Below, in pieces: positions 42,179-53,662 of a DNA stretch of 64,000 nt. The notes beneath the pieces were generated by a model. It did no database searches. It was not told the DNA's origin and worked only from the letters and a program-made list of their open reading frames with translations. Made by a program: the position numbers and the translations under genes. Location of the stretch: positions 6,104,162 through 6,168,161 of the forward strand of contig CM074804.1 in NCBI GenBank assembly GCA_037447605.1. The letters run 5' to 3'. The stretch is from Zygnema circumcarinatum (Eukaryota > Streptophyta > Zygnematophyceae > Zygnematales > Zygnemataceae). Within the stretch, counting starts at the first letter, position 1. Each line of letters begins with the position of its first letter.

Positions 42179-45100
42179 TTTTCCTGCTTCACATTGCAGC
42201 CAGGTTAAGACATCAGATGCAGCAATTTAGTTGTTCCACAATTATAAAGGCATTAAACATTATCCTTGGTACAGCAAAGTCCCTATTAACTCGTCTGTGA
42301 GATCGCAAGGTCCAGAAAGCAAATCCGCACCGTATGTCGACAAATTGAGTAAAGGCACAAAAGCAAATGAGTTTCGTTTCCAAGCAGAAAAAAGCGAATA
42401 CGAGCATAAAATTTCAGAGAGACAATCCTCTCAAGCCAAAGCATCAACAATCAACGCAGTACAACACATGGAGTAACGCGGAAAAGGAAAAGCAGCAGCA
42501 TGAATAGGTGCAGTTTCAAGTAAAGTTTTATTTAAGTAGTCAATCATGGCCTCCGGACAACCATGAAAAGAAAAGAGGCATATTCCAGCCCTAGTCCCTC
42601 CACATCCTGGCAATCATCAGGAAGACTTATTCTCGTTGTACACAGGAGGGATGAATCAGACGATCAGCAAAGAAAAAAATCCTGTCAAAATGATCGATGC
42701 GCAGACGCTCTCTCAATAATCTCCAGGACTGTCTATGCAATTCCTAGCGAATAAAACAAAAGATACCTAGCATCATGTTTCCCTGGAATGACACTTTTAT
42801 CGTACACACTAAATTTGAAACAGATAACTTTGACGGTGGCACATTCAGCTATATGCAATGATAACAAATTTTCTCCACAAGCAGAATCAACATTCTGACT
42901 AGAGGCTGTAAAACTTAGGAAAACGTTTGCTAAATGAGCGAAAAGTTTGAGAAAACAATGGAAAGCAGAAGCATCACAGCTAAGGTTTAACATGAACGAG
43001 AGATCATCCTGCTTCAAGGTAACCCATCAATACAGCTTCAAACGAAAGGAGCCGTAGGAAAAAGGTTTAGAAATATCTTTAATCACATATGTGAACTAAA
43101 AACAATAATAAAACGAATAAAAACAGAAAGAAAATCCTACACCCAATCCGGCCACCTCTAAATAAAAAATAGCCGAGCCTGACCTCGAATAGAAATTCCT
43201 TGCATCATTGCAAGTCTGCTGCATCCCTGATGAAAAAAAAAAACAGACGGGGAATCAGGATGTGATTTTATAGTAGCTGCTCAATAGAAGACAGCTACAT
43301 GAAAAAAGCAACTACCAAAAAAAAAACGATGGAGCACAAAACGAGGAACAAAATGAACATAAAACTGTCAGCTTTTCACCAACAATGGGCATCCAGCATG
43401 ACGGTACCGCACCTTGTCCCAGGCGACAGGGTGAGCAGAGTACGGCACCAGCCACAGAGCGTGAGGAGGTGCCGGGAGAGAGAGAGATAGAGAGCTGAGG
43501 GAGCAAAGAGTGCGAGAGCAGAAGAGGGCTCAGAAGGCGTAAGAGAGAGGGCCGTCCGGGAGGAAGGGAGGGAGGGAAGGGGGGGGTTCACGGCAGTCGC
43601 GGGGCGAGGCGGGGGGGCGCTGCCCGTTGGTCGGCTCTCGGCCCCTCCATCCAGCCGTTGGCCGCGCGCGCACATTCAAACGTTGGCCCGCCCCGCGAGG
43701 CGCAGCGCGATCGCGCGGCGCCGGGGAGCCCATCGTGGCACGTGCGGCTGACGGCAATCTGTCAGAGCGCACCATTGGCTGCCGTTCCGCGGGACAAGAG
43801 GAACTTTCTCCAACAATTCCCGAAACGTTCCGCGGAACGGCACGGGGGGATGAACTGTCGGCGGAACGTTCTGTCCGCCGCGCCGCGCCGCGCCGTACGG
43901 GCAGCCGGGCGGGCGGCGATGACGGCGCTCCATGCGGGCGGGCAGTTCCACGGACCTGCCCTGCCGCCAACTGCAGCACGGGGAGCGGGGAGCGAGCGCG
44001 GGGCAATAGAGGCTCGTCCCAGCCGCGCTGTCGCATTACCCCACCCTGCACTGACGCCATCACTCCAACGAGCTTCGAATAAGCTGAATGAATCTAAAAA
44101 AACAAAGAGCTTTGATATTTCTTTCTGGAGAAACCAATCAGAAATTTAATACAATTAATACAAATACAAAAAAAATATTAATAAAAATTCAAAAAAAAAA
44201 AATATTAATAAAAATTATTAAAATAATACAAATTCGATACATAATATAATTTACGTTGATGCTTTTAGTGCTAGCTCCTTTGACAGGGAGAGAAGGCTCA
44301 AAAGTGACCTGCTTTTTAGGCATTGTTAACAGCACGGCTCGAGGCCAGCCCCTTTTCCTTCCCCTTCCCCTGCCTCAACATTCAACATTGGAGCTATGGC
44401 ATGCGGCTCCAACGTCCCATCAAGGCCCCCACGGCCCACCCACCGACCCGTCCGTCCGTCCGTACGTCTGTCCGTCCGTCCCGCACCAGTGAAGGCGCGC
44501 CACGTGCGCCCCCCCCCCTCAGGTCCCCCGCCGCGTCAGCGCCCCCGACCGACCTCCGTCCGTACGGCCATGCGGTATGCGCCGCCCCGCAAGGCGCCAC
44601 TGGCGGGTGCCGTGCGATGGGACCACCTGGCGGCGCGTGCGCCGTCCGATGCGAGAGGTCAAACAGCCCGCGATCGGGCCAATGCGGCGCCACCGTTCCG
44701 CGTGCGAGCCTCGGCTGAGGGCGGCCCCCCCCGGGCCCTATCCGGAGAAAACCGCGGCACGCTCCACGCGCGCATCGGACGCCTCCTGACGCCCCCCCGG
44801 CCCCTCACAGCGCGCCACGTGGCAAATATCTGCACGATACAATTTCCCAAAAAGTGCGTAAAGGTCCTATCCAGCGTCCCACGTCGCCTCGGCTCGTCCC
44901 GTTCTGTGGAACGGGTCGACCGCTTTTTCCGGAACGGCAGCCAATGCGCGTCGCTGACACGGTAGGGCCCACCGACCTAGGGCCGCCGCGGAGCCCGCGC
45001 GGCGAGCGGATAACGGTCCCCCGCGCTTCAAACGCGTCAAAGGCGCAGCGCTCACTCCCGCCCGTCCTCCGCGCCGCTCCCTCCCGCCCTCCCTCCCGCC

Positions 45101-45619
45101 CTCCCTCCCTCCGCCCTCACTGACCGTTTGAGGCCGCGCCCGCAACGGCCACTTCGCTTCCCTCCCTCCCTCCCTCCCGCCCGCCCGCAGGCAGGCCCGC
45201 CGCTCCGGTCCGCCTCCCCCTCCCTTCCTCCCTCTCTCTCGCCCGCGTCCAAGCGTGGGCTGCTGCTCTGTGCTGCTAATGCTTTAACGCTTGTTTTTTG
45301 TGGCTGTAACGCTGCTTTCGGGCATTGCTGGGAGCTTTTGCTTTTTCTTGGATGGCTGAATGCGCTTGCCGTCGGCTGTTGGGTTATCAATGAAGTGTTT
45401 TCTTTTGCTTGTGCGTTTGAAAGCTGTAGGAGAGTCTTCTGAAAGGAATGCGGGAATGTGTGAATGGGATTTTTTCCGTCCCTTTTTTTCTTGTTCTTTC
45501 CATTTTTCTTTTAACTGCACCGGTCCTTCTGGGCTGGCGTCTTGTTTGATAGCTTCGCCTTGCAAAGAAAATGACTTACCTTTTGCTCTGTCATCTCCTT
45601 GCAGGCTTCTGACAACAAA
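42179..45619. promoter_or_regulatory. Divergent intergenic region of the O-fucosyltransferase pair
   Basis: 3.4 kb between two divergent starts. From left: an AT-balanced leader region; a GC-rich island at 43.5-44.08 kb with CGTTCCGCGGAACG (43826-43839); an AT-only block at about 44140-44245; a second GC-rich island at 44.4-45.25 kb with CCGTACGG near 44560, and CT-rich runs to 45240. Copy 2 probably has an intron in its 5' UTR, with an acceptor CTTGCAG ending at about 45602. A TGTCAG...CATTGGCTGCCGTTCC element occurs once in each island. No other gene was recognised. Confidence 0.5.
44140..44245. repeat. AT-rich block separating two GC-rich promoter islands
   Basis: About 105 bp with almost no G or C, containing AAATATTAATAAAAATT twice. 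It sits between the two islands and could mark the centre of the inverted duplication or act as a scaffold-attachment type sequence; this is inference from composition only. Confidence 0.5.
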
Positions 45620-48600
45620 ATGGCTCGATCACGTCTCGCAATCACCATTTTGTTTGCCATTGCAGTGAACGCCTTTGCGGCTTCTCCTTCCAGTCGGAAG
45701 CTGCCCGATAGTGATGCTACTGTTCAGGTGAATACCCGTCGTTTTTTTATTCAAGCTTTCGTTTTTACTGTAGCATTATTGCATTATTATTAGATTTAAT
45801 CTCGTTGGCTACTTATCTAATCCTTGCCTCGCCTTTTGCAGTCCGGCAGCCCGAAGGTCATTGTCCCCATCTACACGCACTACGCTGGAGAAGGCAACCA
45901 GGCGGTGGAGTTTGCCTCGGCGGTGCTCATTGCGAGACTGCTCAACCGCACTGTTTGCCTGCCGGACTTCTTCCATGCACTGCAGAAGAACACTGGTGAG
46001 TTCCATGTACCATATTTTCTACTTTGCTGCTTCGTAATGCTCTTTCCTTTCAATTCTCTTTGTCGTTTAAGCTGTTAACCTTCCGGTATAGTGGATGTCT
46101 CACTGTGTTAGTGCGCTGATTGAAATCCGTCTTAACTTTTGTTTAAATCCTCCTGCAGATGGCCATGTTTGGGGCCTGAAAATGTCGGAACGTTATGACC
46201 TTGATGCTCTCAAACGCTTTGTGCCGATCATGGCGATGGATGATTGCGTCAAGACCTGCGGAGGACAACTGGACACTTTCCTTCAGCTGCGCAGCGTTGA
46301 GCCCTGGAGTTTATTCCCCGAATGGAACCAGGAGAAGCCCTACAAGAATGCGGTGCGCAGCCTCCTCCTCCACCTTCTGCTTCTCCTTTCCCTTGTTCTT
46401 CTCCTTCAAGTCGTTTACCACTTTAACGTCTGCCATTTTGTTACATGAACTCAAAAACTTACCTTTTCCTAGCTGGCTGCTCTTGCTCTTGCTGCTGCAG
46501 GTGGACCTGAACTGGACGTACCTGACCTGGACGAGCGCCGCCAGCGTGCAGCGCGAGCTCGCGGCGGTGGCGGCGCCCTGCGCGGCCCTGGGCGGCATCT
46601 TCCCGGGCCTGCGCTGGCGGGGCGCGCACCTCGCCCTCGCGCCCTTCCTCAAGCCCGCGGCGCCCGTCCGCCGCGCCGCGCAGACCCTGCTCGACCGCGC
46701 GTTTGTGGCGGGGGGGAAGGGGCCGTACATGGCAGGTCCGTGCTCGGCAAGGGGGGGGGCTATGTCTGATGCTTATCCTGAAGCCGTCCGCAATTCGAGC
46801 TTGAACTGGTTTCGTATTAGTGTTTAGGTTCGTCTGTTTCTGTGAAGTTTACATCGGAAGTTCTACATGGTCTAAACATATGTATGGTTGTTTTCCGCCC
46901 TGCAGTGCATTGGCGATTTGAGCAGGCTTCCTGCGCAGGCGAAGGCCCTGGGCTCTGCTTTCCGCGGTGCCGGGACGGGTCTGAGCCCAACGACCCTGTG
47001 GCGATGCCGATGAGCCTCGCGTGGGTCAACTTCCGCGCGAATGGCAGCCACTGCCCCGCTGGTCAGTGCGCTGCTGGTTGAGAGGCTGCCTCAAAGCTGG
47101 GACGGAAGGGAACATGGAACGGCTGCTTCTCTGGATTGACTGCATTTTAGTAGCATTGAGCTCTTTACTGAATCGTGGTTGGATAGAAGGTGAAGACGTT
47201 AGGGCTTGTGCCCGAGCTTGTTTGATGAGTGGCCTCCTTAAAATCTAGATTTTCTTTCAGCTGATTTTTGGGGTTTAATTTTACTATGAGCAGGGAAATC
47301 GTGGCCCGGAGTGCACCTTGTTCCGGAGGACATCATTGCAGCCATTGTGGAGAAAGCATCTTCCTTGAATCTAGGCAGAGTCTATGTTGCAACTGATGGC
47401 TGGATGCTGGGAGAGAAGGGCTGCCCGCTTCTTACAAAGGTGAGCTTGCTCCACAATGCTTTGAGCTGCACCCTAATTGTCCTTGGTATTCTTTCCTGTA
47501 GTAATACTTTGCTACTTTTTCTTCTGCTTTGTTCTTACTTGATTTATTGCCCTTTTCAGGTTATCAAGGGTGTACGTGCTGGAGGGCTGGAAGTTGCTGG
47601 AACCTGGTTCTGTCCTGGCCTTGCTCCTTTCCAAGATGAGAGCAGGCCAACGCCATCAGAGATTGCTGCAGATCTCGGTGTCTCAGGAGGGAAGCAGGTA
47701 GCTCTCTTGCTCTGCTGTGGCTCTAGGAATAGTAGAGCTTATCATTTTTAAAATGTTAGTATATGTTACAAGTTCGGTATCTGAAGCAACAAATTTTGTT
47801 TTTGGCAATGCAGGTTGAGGGTGCAAGCCACAGCATTTCTGCTGTAGAGCAAGAAGTGGCAATGGGAGCTGATGCTTTCATTGGAACTGGCGAGTCAGCG
47901 TGGAGCTTAGCTGTGTGGAGACGGAGGCAGGGGCTTAGGCTGGCGGCAAAGGCTCTTATGTCACATAACATGGACCAAGGTATGCATCTTTTTTAGGCCT
48001 CTTATAGTGAGGGGGGTTAGGTTATTACCAATGTAAGCCCCCTCCACGGATTGTGATTTGGTTAGGCAGCTACTTGAAGAGTCTGTATATTCCAGCATAG
48101 GCTGGACCGAGCCTTTTCAAAATCGTTTCACAGGAAAGTCGGCCGTCTTTCTACCTCTTACACGGGCTCTCAATTCTGTTACAGGTGGAGGCTGGGAGAC
48201 CGGCCTGCCAGAGAGCAGCATTATTGATGACCACGTCATTGACAAGCTCATGGCGGACGACACTATGGCAGTGAGTCTCACTTACAAATGCCTTCCAATT
48301 TAATCAAGCTCCTCCACTATGCACTGACTCCACTGGAACCTGCCACATTGAACACACCCTTTCCCAAACGAATTCCGAAGCTCTTCCCCTGCATGGCCCT
48401 TGCGCCGCGTGTGCGTGAATGCCCTCGCTGACAGTGCGCTGTCCGCCGGTCGGTGCAGGGCCCCGCGTGCCGCCGCAGCCTCGTGGGCGAGCAGTTCCCG
48501 GACAAGGACGACGACGAGAGCCAGACCGCCGCGGAGGGGGACGCGCGCGCGGACGACTGGCTGGACCGCCTCGCGTGCGAGGGCCGCCAGGAGAAGGGCG

Positions 48601-48629
48601 GGCGCTGCCAGATGGCCATCTGCTGGTAG
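45620..48629 (+). CDS. Putative O-fucosyltransferase-family (PF10250-like) protein, copy 2
   Basis: Ten exons: 45620-45727, 45842-45995, 46159-46352, 46501-46735, 46906-47061, 47294-47439, 47560-47697, 47814-47979, 48185-48270, 48459-48629; 517 residues. Intron phases (0,1,0,1,1,0,0,1,0) equal those of copy 1, and several exons have identical lengths (194, 156, 146 nt). A signal-type N-terminus (LAITILFAIAVNAFA) precedes GEGNQAVEFASAVLIARLLNRT; then HWRFEQ (about 232-237), VYVATDGW, FIGTGESAWSLAVWRRR and the C-terminal CQMAICW. Role as for copy 1, acceptor unknown. Exons 4 and 10 are strikingly GC-rich (roughly three quarters G+C by eye, Ala/Arg-rich) while the other exons are not; the same exons of copy 1 are ordinary. 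The C-terminal tail differs most between the copies. Confidence 0.83.
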
Positions 48630-51350
48630 CGGGCATGCATGCGCGGTAGCGAGCTAGAACAGGCAGGCAGACAGTAGTAGTAGTAGTAGTAGTAGTAACA
48701 GCAGTATTGAGTAAGCGCACGAGAAAAAAAAATAAGTCTGGTCGTATTGCATAGGCTGCAACGGCCTCCTGTAGTCAGTCGGGCCCAAGGGACGCTGCTG
48801 CCCCCCAGCACGTCGTGTAGCGTTAGTAGGTATAGGCCAAAGCCTTCTTGGCATGCACGCACTCAGAATAAGAGATGTAGAACGCGGAAGGGTGGCACGG
48901 CTGGGGCCTAAAGCCCGCCTCCCCGCCCCCCCCCCCCATGTACAATATTGCGTTGTGCCACGAGCAACAACTGAATGAATTCACAGGAATGGTATGTCCA
49001 CGATTCCGCCTTCACTGCATGCATGCATGCGCGCATGCCTTGCGGGCTGTGGGCTGTGGGCCCCACGGCGTCCATGGCTGCCCGCGCTCGCAACGGGCCG
49101 AGCCCGCTGGGCACGCGCGTTTGAATTTGAACTTTGCCACGTGGACGGCGCGGCGAGAAACCGCCGCCCTCGCATCGCCCTCCCCTCCGCCGCCCACTCG
49201 CTGTTGCTTGCGGCGCCGGCCGGCTCTGCGGGAATGAAATGATGGCGGGCACCGTCGTACGCGCCTAATGGCTGCGCGCAAGTACGGCTATTCGTAAAGG
49301 CTTGGCGGGCTGGGGCGACTCTTTCCCAGAGGACAAAACTGCTTACCGCAGGCGCGCGAGCCAATGGGGGCGCAGTTCGAAGCGCGGCCTTTACTGCGGG
49401 CGGGCGGCCGGGCCGGATGCCGCCTCCGCTTTGAGAGCGCATTATTGACGCCGCCCGCCCGGAAGATGACAGCGCCGCCCGCCCGCCTCCGGGCGGGTCC
49501 GGGCGGCAGGCGGCCGCTGGGGATAACGACGGCCGCCAGGTCAGCCCCATGACACGAAGCCTCCACCACAAAGTCTCCCGTGGCTGGCCGGCCGTACATC
49601 TCTCTCGGCTGGCTGGGGCCTGGGCGGGCCGTTGTGTCGTTTGTGATAAGTACAAGCGCAGCAGTACGACAAGATTTTCGTACGCGGCTCATTCTCATCT
49701 GCGCCTCAGAGTCAGCGGCCATCGACAACGACAAGATCGGGCCGCCGGGTGAAACAGCCGGCGAAGCGTCGAAGCGGCCGTCGAGGCCGGCCGGCCGGCC
49801 AAAACCGTTTTGAGGGTAGGGTTGGAGGCACACGGTGGCGCGGGCAGGGGCACGATGCCCCCCCTGGGCGGGGCACGCCACCCCCCGTGCCCTGCCGGCT
49901 ATGACCCCCCTTGCCGGAAACGCCCATATCCGTGGCCCCCTCCCCCTGTGCCCCTGCCACGTCAGCGTACCCCGTCACGCCCGGGGCCGGGACGATGACG
50001 GTGGATGACAGGTAACTTGGCACGTGACATCGAGGGCCTCTTCGGAGCTGATGTGGCGGCGTGCGAGGGGACAGCGCGACGCCTCCGAAGCAATGTGGAC
50101 TCTGACGTGGTAGGCACGTTGGCGCCACGTCGGCATAACGCGCGCGAAACTTTTCATGGAGCCCGGGCACTGTCCGTACCGCTCGTACTTCTCGTACCTT
50201 AGTCCGTACCGTTATCAAAGTGTTAATTTAGGGACGGAGAAATAGCTTTGATCTCGCGATGGCAAGGCCGTCAAGTGTTCAGTGATAAAATCAACATGGG
50301 AAACCGAAGGAATTGGTCACAAGGACCTACGGACAAAAAGAAAGAGCCCATAAACGGAATAGTTCTAGGCTCAACAACACGGCACTAGAAGCAGCTGCGA
50401 AGGTCGCCGTTTTTTTGGCCGCGATTTTTTAATTGTTCAATCTCGTCACGCCACGGGGCCACGAAAATGGGGCAAAGCTTCCTGCCGCCATTCTTCGACG
50501 GTTTGCCAACATGCATGCATGCATGCCATCCCTTGGCAAGCTCAATGGCCCAACAAATTCTTCCAATGGTTGGCTCCCGACCATTGGTAATAGCTGGCAA
50601 TCAATTGGCAAACAATCATTGTAACGCTTTTCTGCGATTGTCAGCCAAGGGAACTGTTGCCAGCCATTGGAATGGTTGGAACGTTTGGCAATGGTTGGCT
50701 GGGTCCCCCAATCAAAAAATACAACCGTTAATCTCTGGAGCTGAAAACCGAAGGTATCGAAAACTAAACTTCCGAAAGTCACATTTTCAAGTTCCGCAAC
50801 CTCCCCACACACTTCATCTGTCCGCATGCGCACAATGGTTGAACGCTCGAGGGCCTGTCAACATAATAAGGAGTACAGATTACGCCATTTGGAGCCCAAG
50901 ACCCATCGAGCAAGACCACCGACCACAAGCAAAATCCGGCCTAGGTTGCTCCCGAAACGTTTGGGCGTGTGTGCCATAAGCAACGTGACACTGCGTGGTT
51001 GGCAGTGTCAGCAATGCCACTTTACCCGGTGGTGGTTTACCCCATCTCCTATTCGGATACAGACTGGCGCCCAAGCTCAAAAGGATAACTATTTTTCAAC
51101 CTTCAACCGTCCGCATGCGATGTAGTCGAAAGAGAACATTAGCAAGGTTTACGTCCTGAAGCAGAAGCACCCACCCTTACCGCTGTGAAATGGATGAATG
51201 GAGGTGTGTGCCCGCCGAAATGGAGGTGTGCGACGTACCTACGCCAGTTTAGAGGCTTGCTGCAAAATCGCTAAGGGCACTATCGACAACAAACGTTCTA
51301 AAAATGAATGTAATTACAAAAGGGATGGGAATTCACAAAAGCCGGTAAGC
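48630..51350. other. Intergenic between convergent genes, with a GC-rich island
   Basis: Just after the stop codon is a TAG trinucleotide run (about 48675-48700). From about 49.0 to 50.22 kb the DNA is GC- and CpG-rich with CCAATGG, CACGTGG/ACGTGACA and a CCGTACC/CGTAC cluster (about 50166-50213), again promoter-like but not attached to a recognised gene start. GCATGCATGCATG-type runs occur near 49015 and 50510. From 50531 to 50702 lies a CCATTGG-rich block. The rest shows nothing. Confidence 0.45.
50531..50702. repeat. CCATTGG-rich block, copy A
   Basis: Dense in CCATTGG/CCAATGG and TTGGCAA words in both orientations. It shares the 19-mer GTTGCCAGCCATTGGAATG (50656-50674) exactly with a second block at 53.8 kb. 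Confidence 0.65.
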
Positions 51351-53662
51351 TTAGGCGGTCTTTTCCATGCGTCGAGCGACAGACGGCATGGTGGCTGTGA
51401 CTTGAGGAAGAACTTCATCTCTTTTCTGTCGAAGAAAACTGAACAGTCCTAAAAGTGAGCTGCGACTTTTATGGCTGCCACTGATCAGGGCGTCATCTGC
51501 ACAGGATCCAATGCCACATGTAGTCACGGTCAGACGAAGAATACAATTGGCTCTATGGAACACAAAGTCCTGCAGGTCTTGAAGCGTCCATAGCCCCTCT
51601 CTTACCTGATCTTGTTGTGTAGGCGCCTCCGTGTGCCCCAATGCCTGCTCCAGGAAGGACACTTTCATTGGCTGCCAGTGAAATGAAGTAGGCGAATGGC
51701 ACGAGCCAGAGCATGAGAAGGAGAAAACCAAGTGCCCATTCGAGTGTCACGTAGGCAGAGGTAAGAAAAAACCGAATCCACACGATATGGCTGGCTACCA
51801 GCATGCCTGCAAGCGAGGGAGAAAGCCTGTTATTCGTCGGAGGTGCGGAACTTCAACCAACCGCGTCATAACTTCAGCAACCTACCTGCTTGACAACAGA
51901 TCTTGGTGTCCTGATGCCTCCCTGAACCTCATAATCAGCCGTGCTAAAGACAGCTCCAATTTGCATTTCATAGAAACTGCTACAGCAATCCTCAGACGAT
52001 TTCAGCAGAGCCGGCAAACGGCAACACATCTTCGTAAGTACTTCTTCCTGTCATTGCTATGAGTTTGAGAACGAACGAGCTTGGCCCTTGCTCTTCTGAA
52101 ACAGGGTCCAAATTGCAAGGTTCATGTTCGATTTCTTTCAACCCTGATTCTCCCTTTCAAATGCTGATGAAACAATAGGGCATCCCTAGGTCACTACCCC
52201 TGATACCATAGAAGCAGCTAATAAGAGCGCAGAGAATACATGCCTAGGCTTCCCAAAAAGTCAGTTGAGGTCAGCGAGATGTATGGGAATGTTCGAAGAA
52301 GGCGGTGATACAGTATGTGAGATGCGACACCAGTTGCCACTGGCAGCAGAGGCAGACGGTCCACTATGAGCAGAACCACATGCAAGCCCACCACCACCTG
52401 CGACATACGGAGTGCCTTCCAACCCTATTAAGTGAAGTGAAAGGCAAAGACGGAGAGGTAGATGGGGCGGAGAGAGTGAGAGACGAGTGGAAGGAAGGAA
52501 AGGGAGGGGGGAAGGACTTAGAAGCAGACACGAAGGAAGAGATAGAGGGAGACTACAGTAGAATAAAACGAGAGCGCGTGCGTGAAAAATTGGAAGGTAG
52601 AAGGAAAGAGAAGAAGGGGAGGCTTCCAGAAGCTATCAAAAGATGCAGCTCTAGTTCAGTACAAAATTGGTCGAATAGCAACTAACCTTTATGGCAATGC
52701 TGATGACCTTTTTTGTGATGCGAGTGTGCTCCTCCACAAGCTCGGCAATATAATACAGACCGGTGGCTGTAACATTATTTGCCAATAAAACAAGGGAGAT
52801 CCGAGGACGTCAGAAGACAGATGAGTAGATACCAGGAAATTAGATGGTAGCTGGTTAACTAGTAAGTAATAGTGTAAAAAGGTGACTTTACGAAACTACG
52901 CTACCTGGCAAATAGAACACGTTCAAACGTGTTTATTTGCCTTATGCGCTCAATCCTCGCGGCTTCAACAAAGACTATGGATACTTTGCATGTATTTTGA
53001 TGAGTGAACGTCATAAGTATCTTGTGCGTGCGATATCAAGGCATCATCTCCATATCCAATGAGCCGAAAGGATTCCCAGCGGATAAACAAACGAGCATGT
53101 GGTTCATAACTCTTCACCGTCGTTATCTTCACAACGGCTCGGTTTTGACGAATGTGGAGATTCCTAAAATACTTTATCTTCCTAGTTTCTTGTCATAATT
53201 TTGTCAAAAATAGGACGAGGATTCGCCTGTTCGGATGTGTGCTTGCAGCAAACTGCAAAGTGCCCTGAGACCCTCAGGTTTTCACTCTCCTAACTTGCAT
53301 CCTCAAATTCTACAACACACTTCAGAGCCATTCCCTCTCAACGAAACACCGTCAACCTAGCTTGGATGCAGAGTGCGAAGAAGTCACGCCACGCAAATGA
53401 AGGAGAATGCAGCCTCCATATAATTTTCAATATCCCTGCTAGTCTTCTCTCGATAAACGAGACATAGAAAGTCATAAACTAACGCGCTCCTTGCAACTGT
53501 GAAGGTTCTTCCATGCAGACGACAAAATTATATGCAAACACGACGTGCAAAGGCGCAAAAAGAGCAGGGATTCAGCCAGGCGGCCCGCTTACCAAGACAT
53601 ATGGCGAAAAAGAGCAAGAAGAGGTAGCCCCCCAAGTAGACCACCACTGTCGACAGCGCCAT
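51351..53662 (-). CDS. TEX261: TEX261/SVP26 family ER-Golgi membrane protein
   Basis: Five exons in transcript order: 53593-53662, 52687-52766, 52244-52397, 51606-51806, 51351-51496; 216 residues against about 200 in the family. Family landmarks in order: N-terminal membrane segment (VVVYLGGYLFLLFFAICL), GLYYIAELVEEHTRITKK, a second segment, LLRTFPYISLTSTDFLGS, then two more hydrophobic stretches (WALGFLLLMLWLVPFAYFISL) ending ANESVLPG, and a basic cytosolic tail. SVP26 in yeast is a COPII adaptor that loads Golgi glycosyltransferases into ER-derived vesicles; the same role here is inferred from homology. Intron 3 seems to start with GC (CTAG|GCATGT) rather than GT: only that keeps phase and the conserved alignment. 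Confidence 0.85.

Noticed and set aside
43530-44965. Open frames of 130-190 codons in the O-fucosyltransferase divergent region
   Set aside because: Same reason: GC-rich islands on both strands, no conserved motif, composition-driven Arg/Ala/Pro content.
48981-50218. Minus-strand frames of up to 224 codons downstream of O-fucosyltransferase copy 2
   Set aside because: They lie in a GC-rich island, overlap each other in different frames and show no domain.
49015-50530. GCATGC runs as possible RY-type seed regulatory elements
   Set aside because: They look like simple dinucleotide-like expansions of ATGC, in DNA not attached to a gene start.
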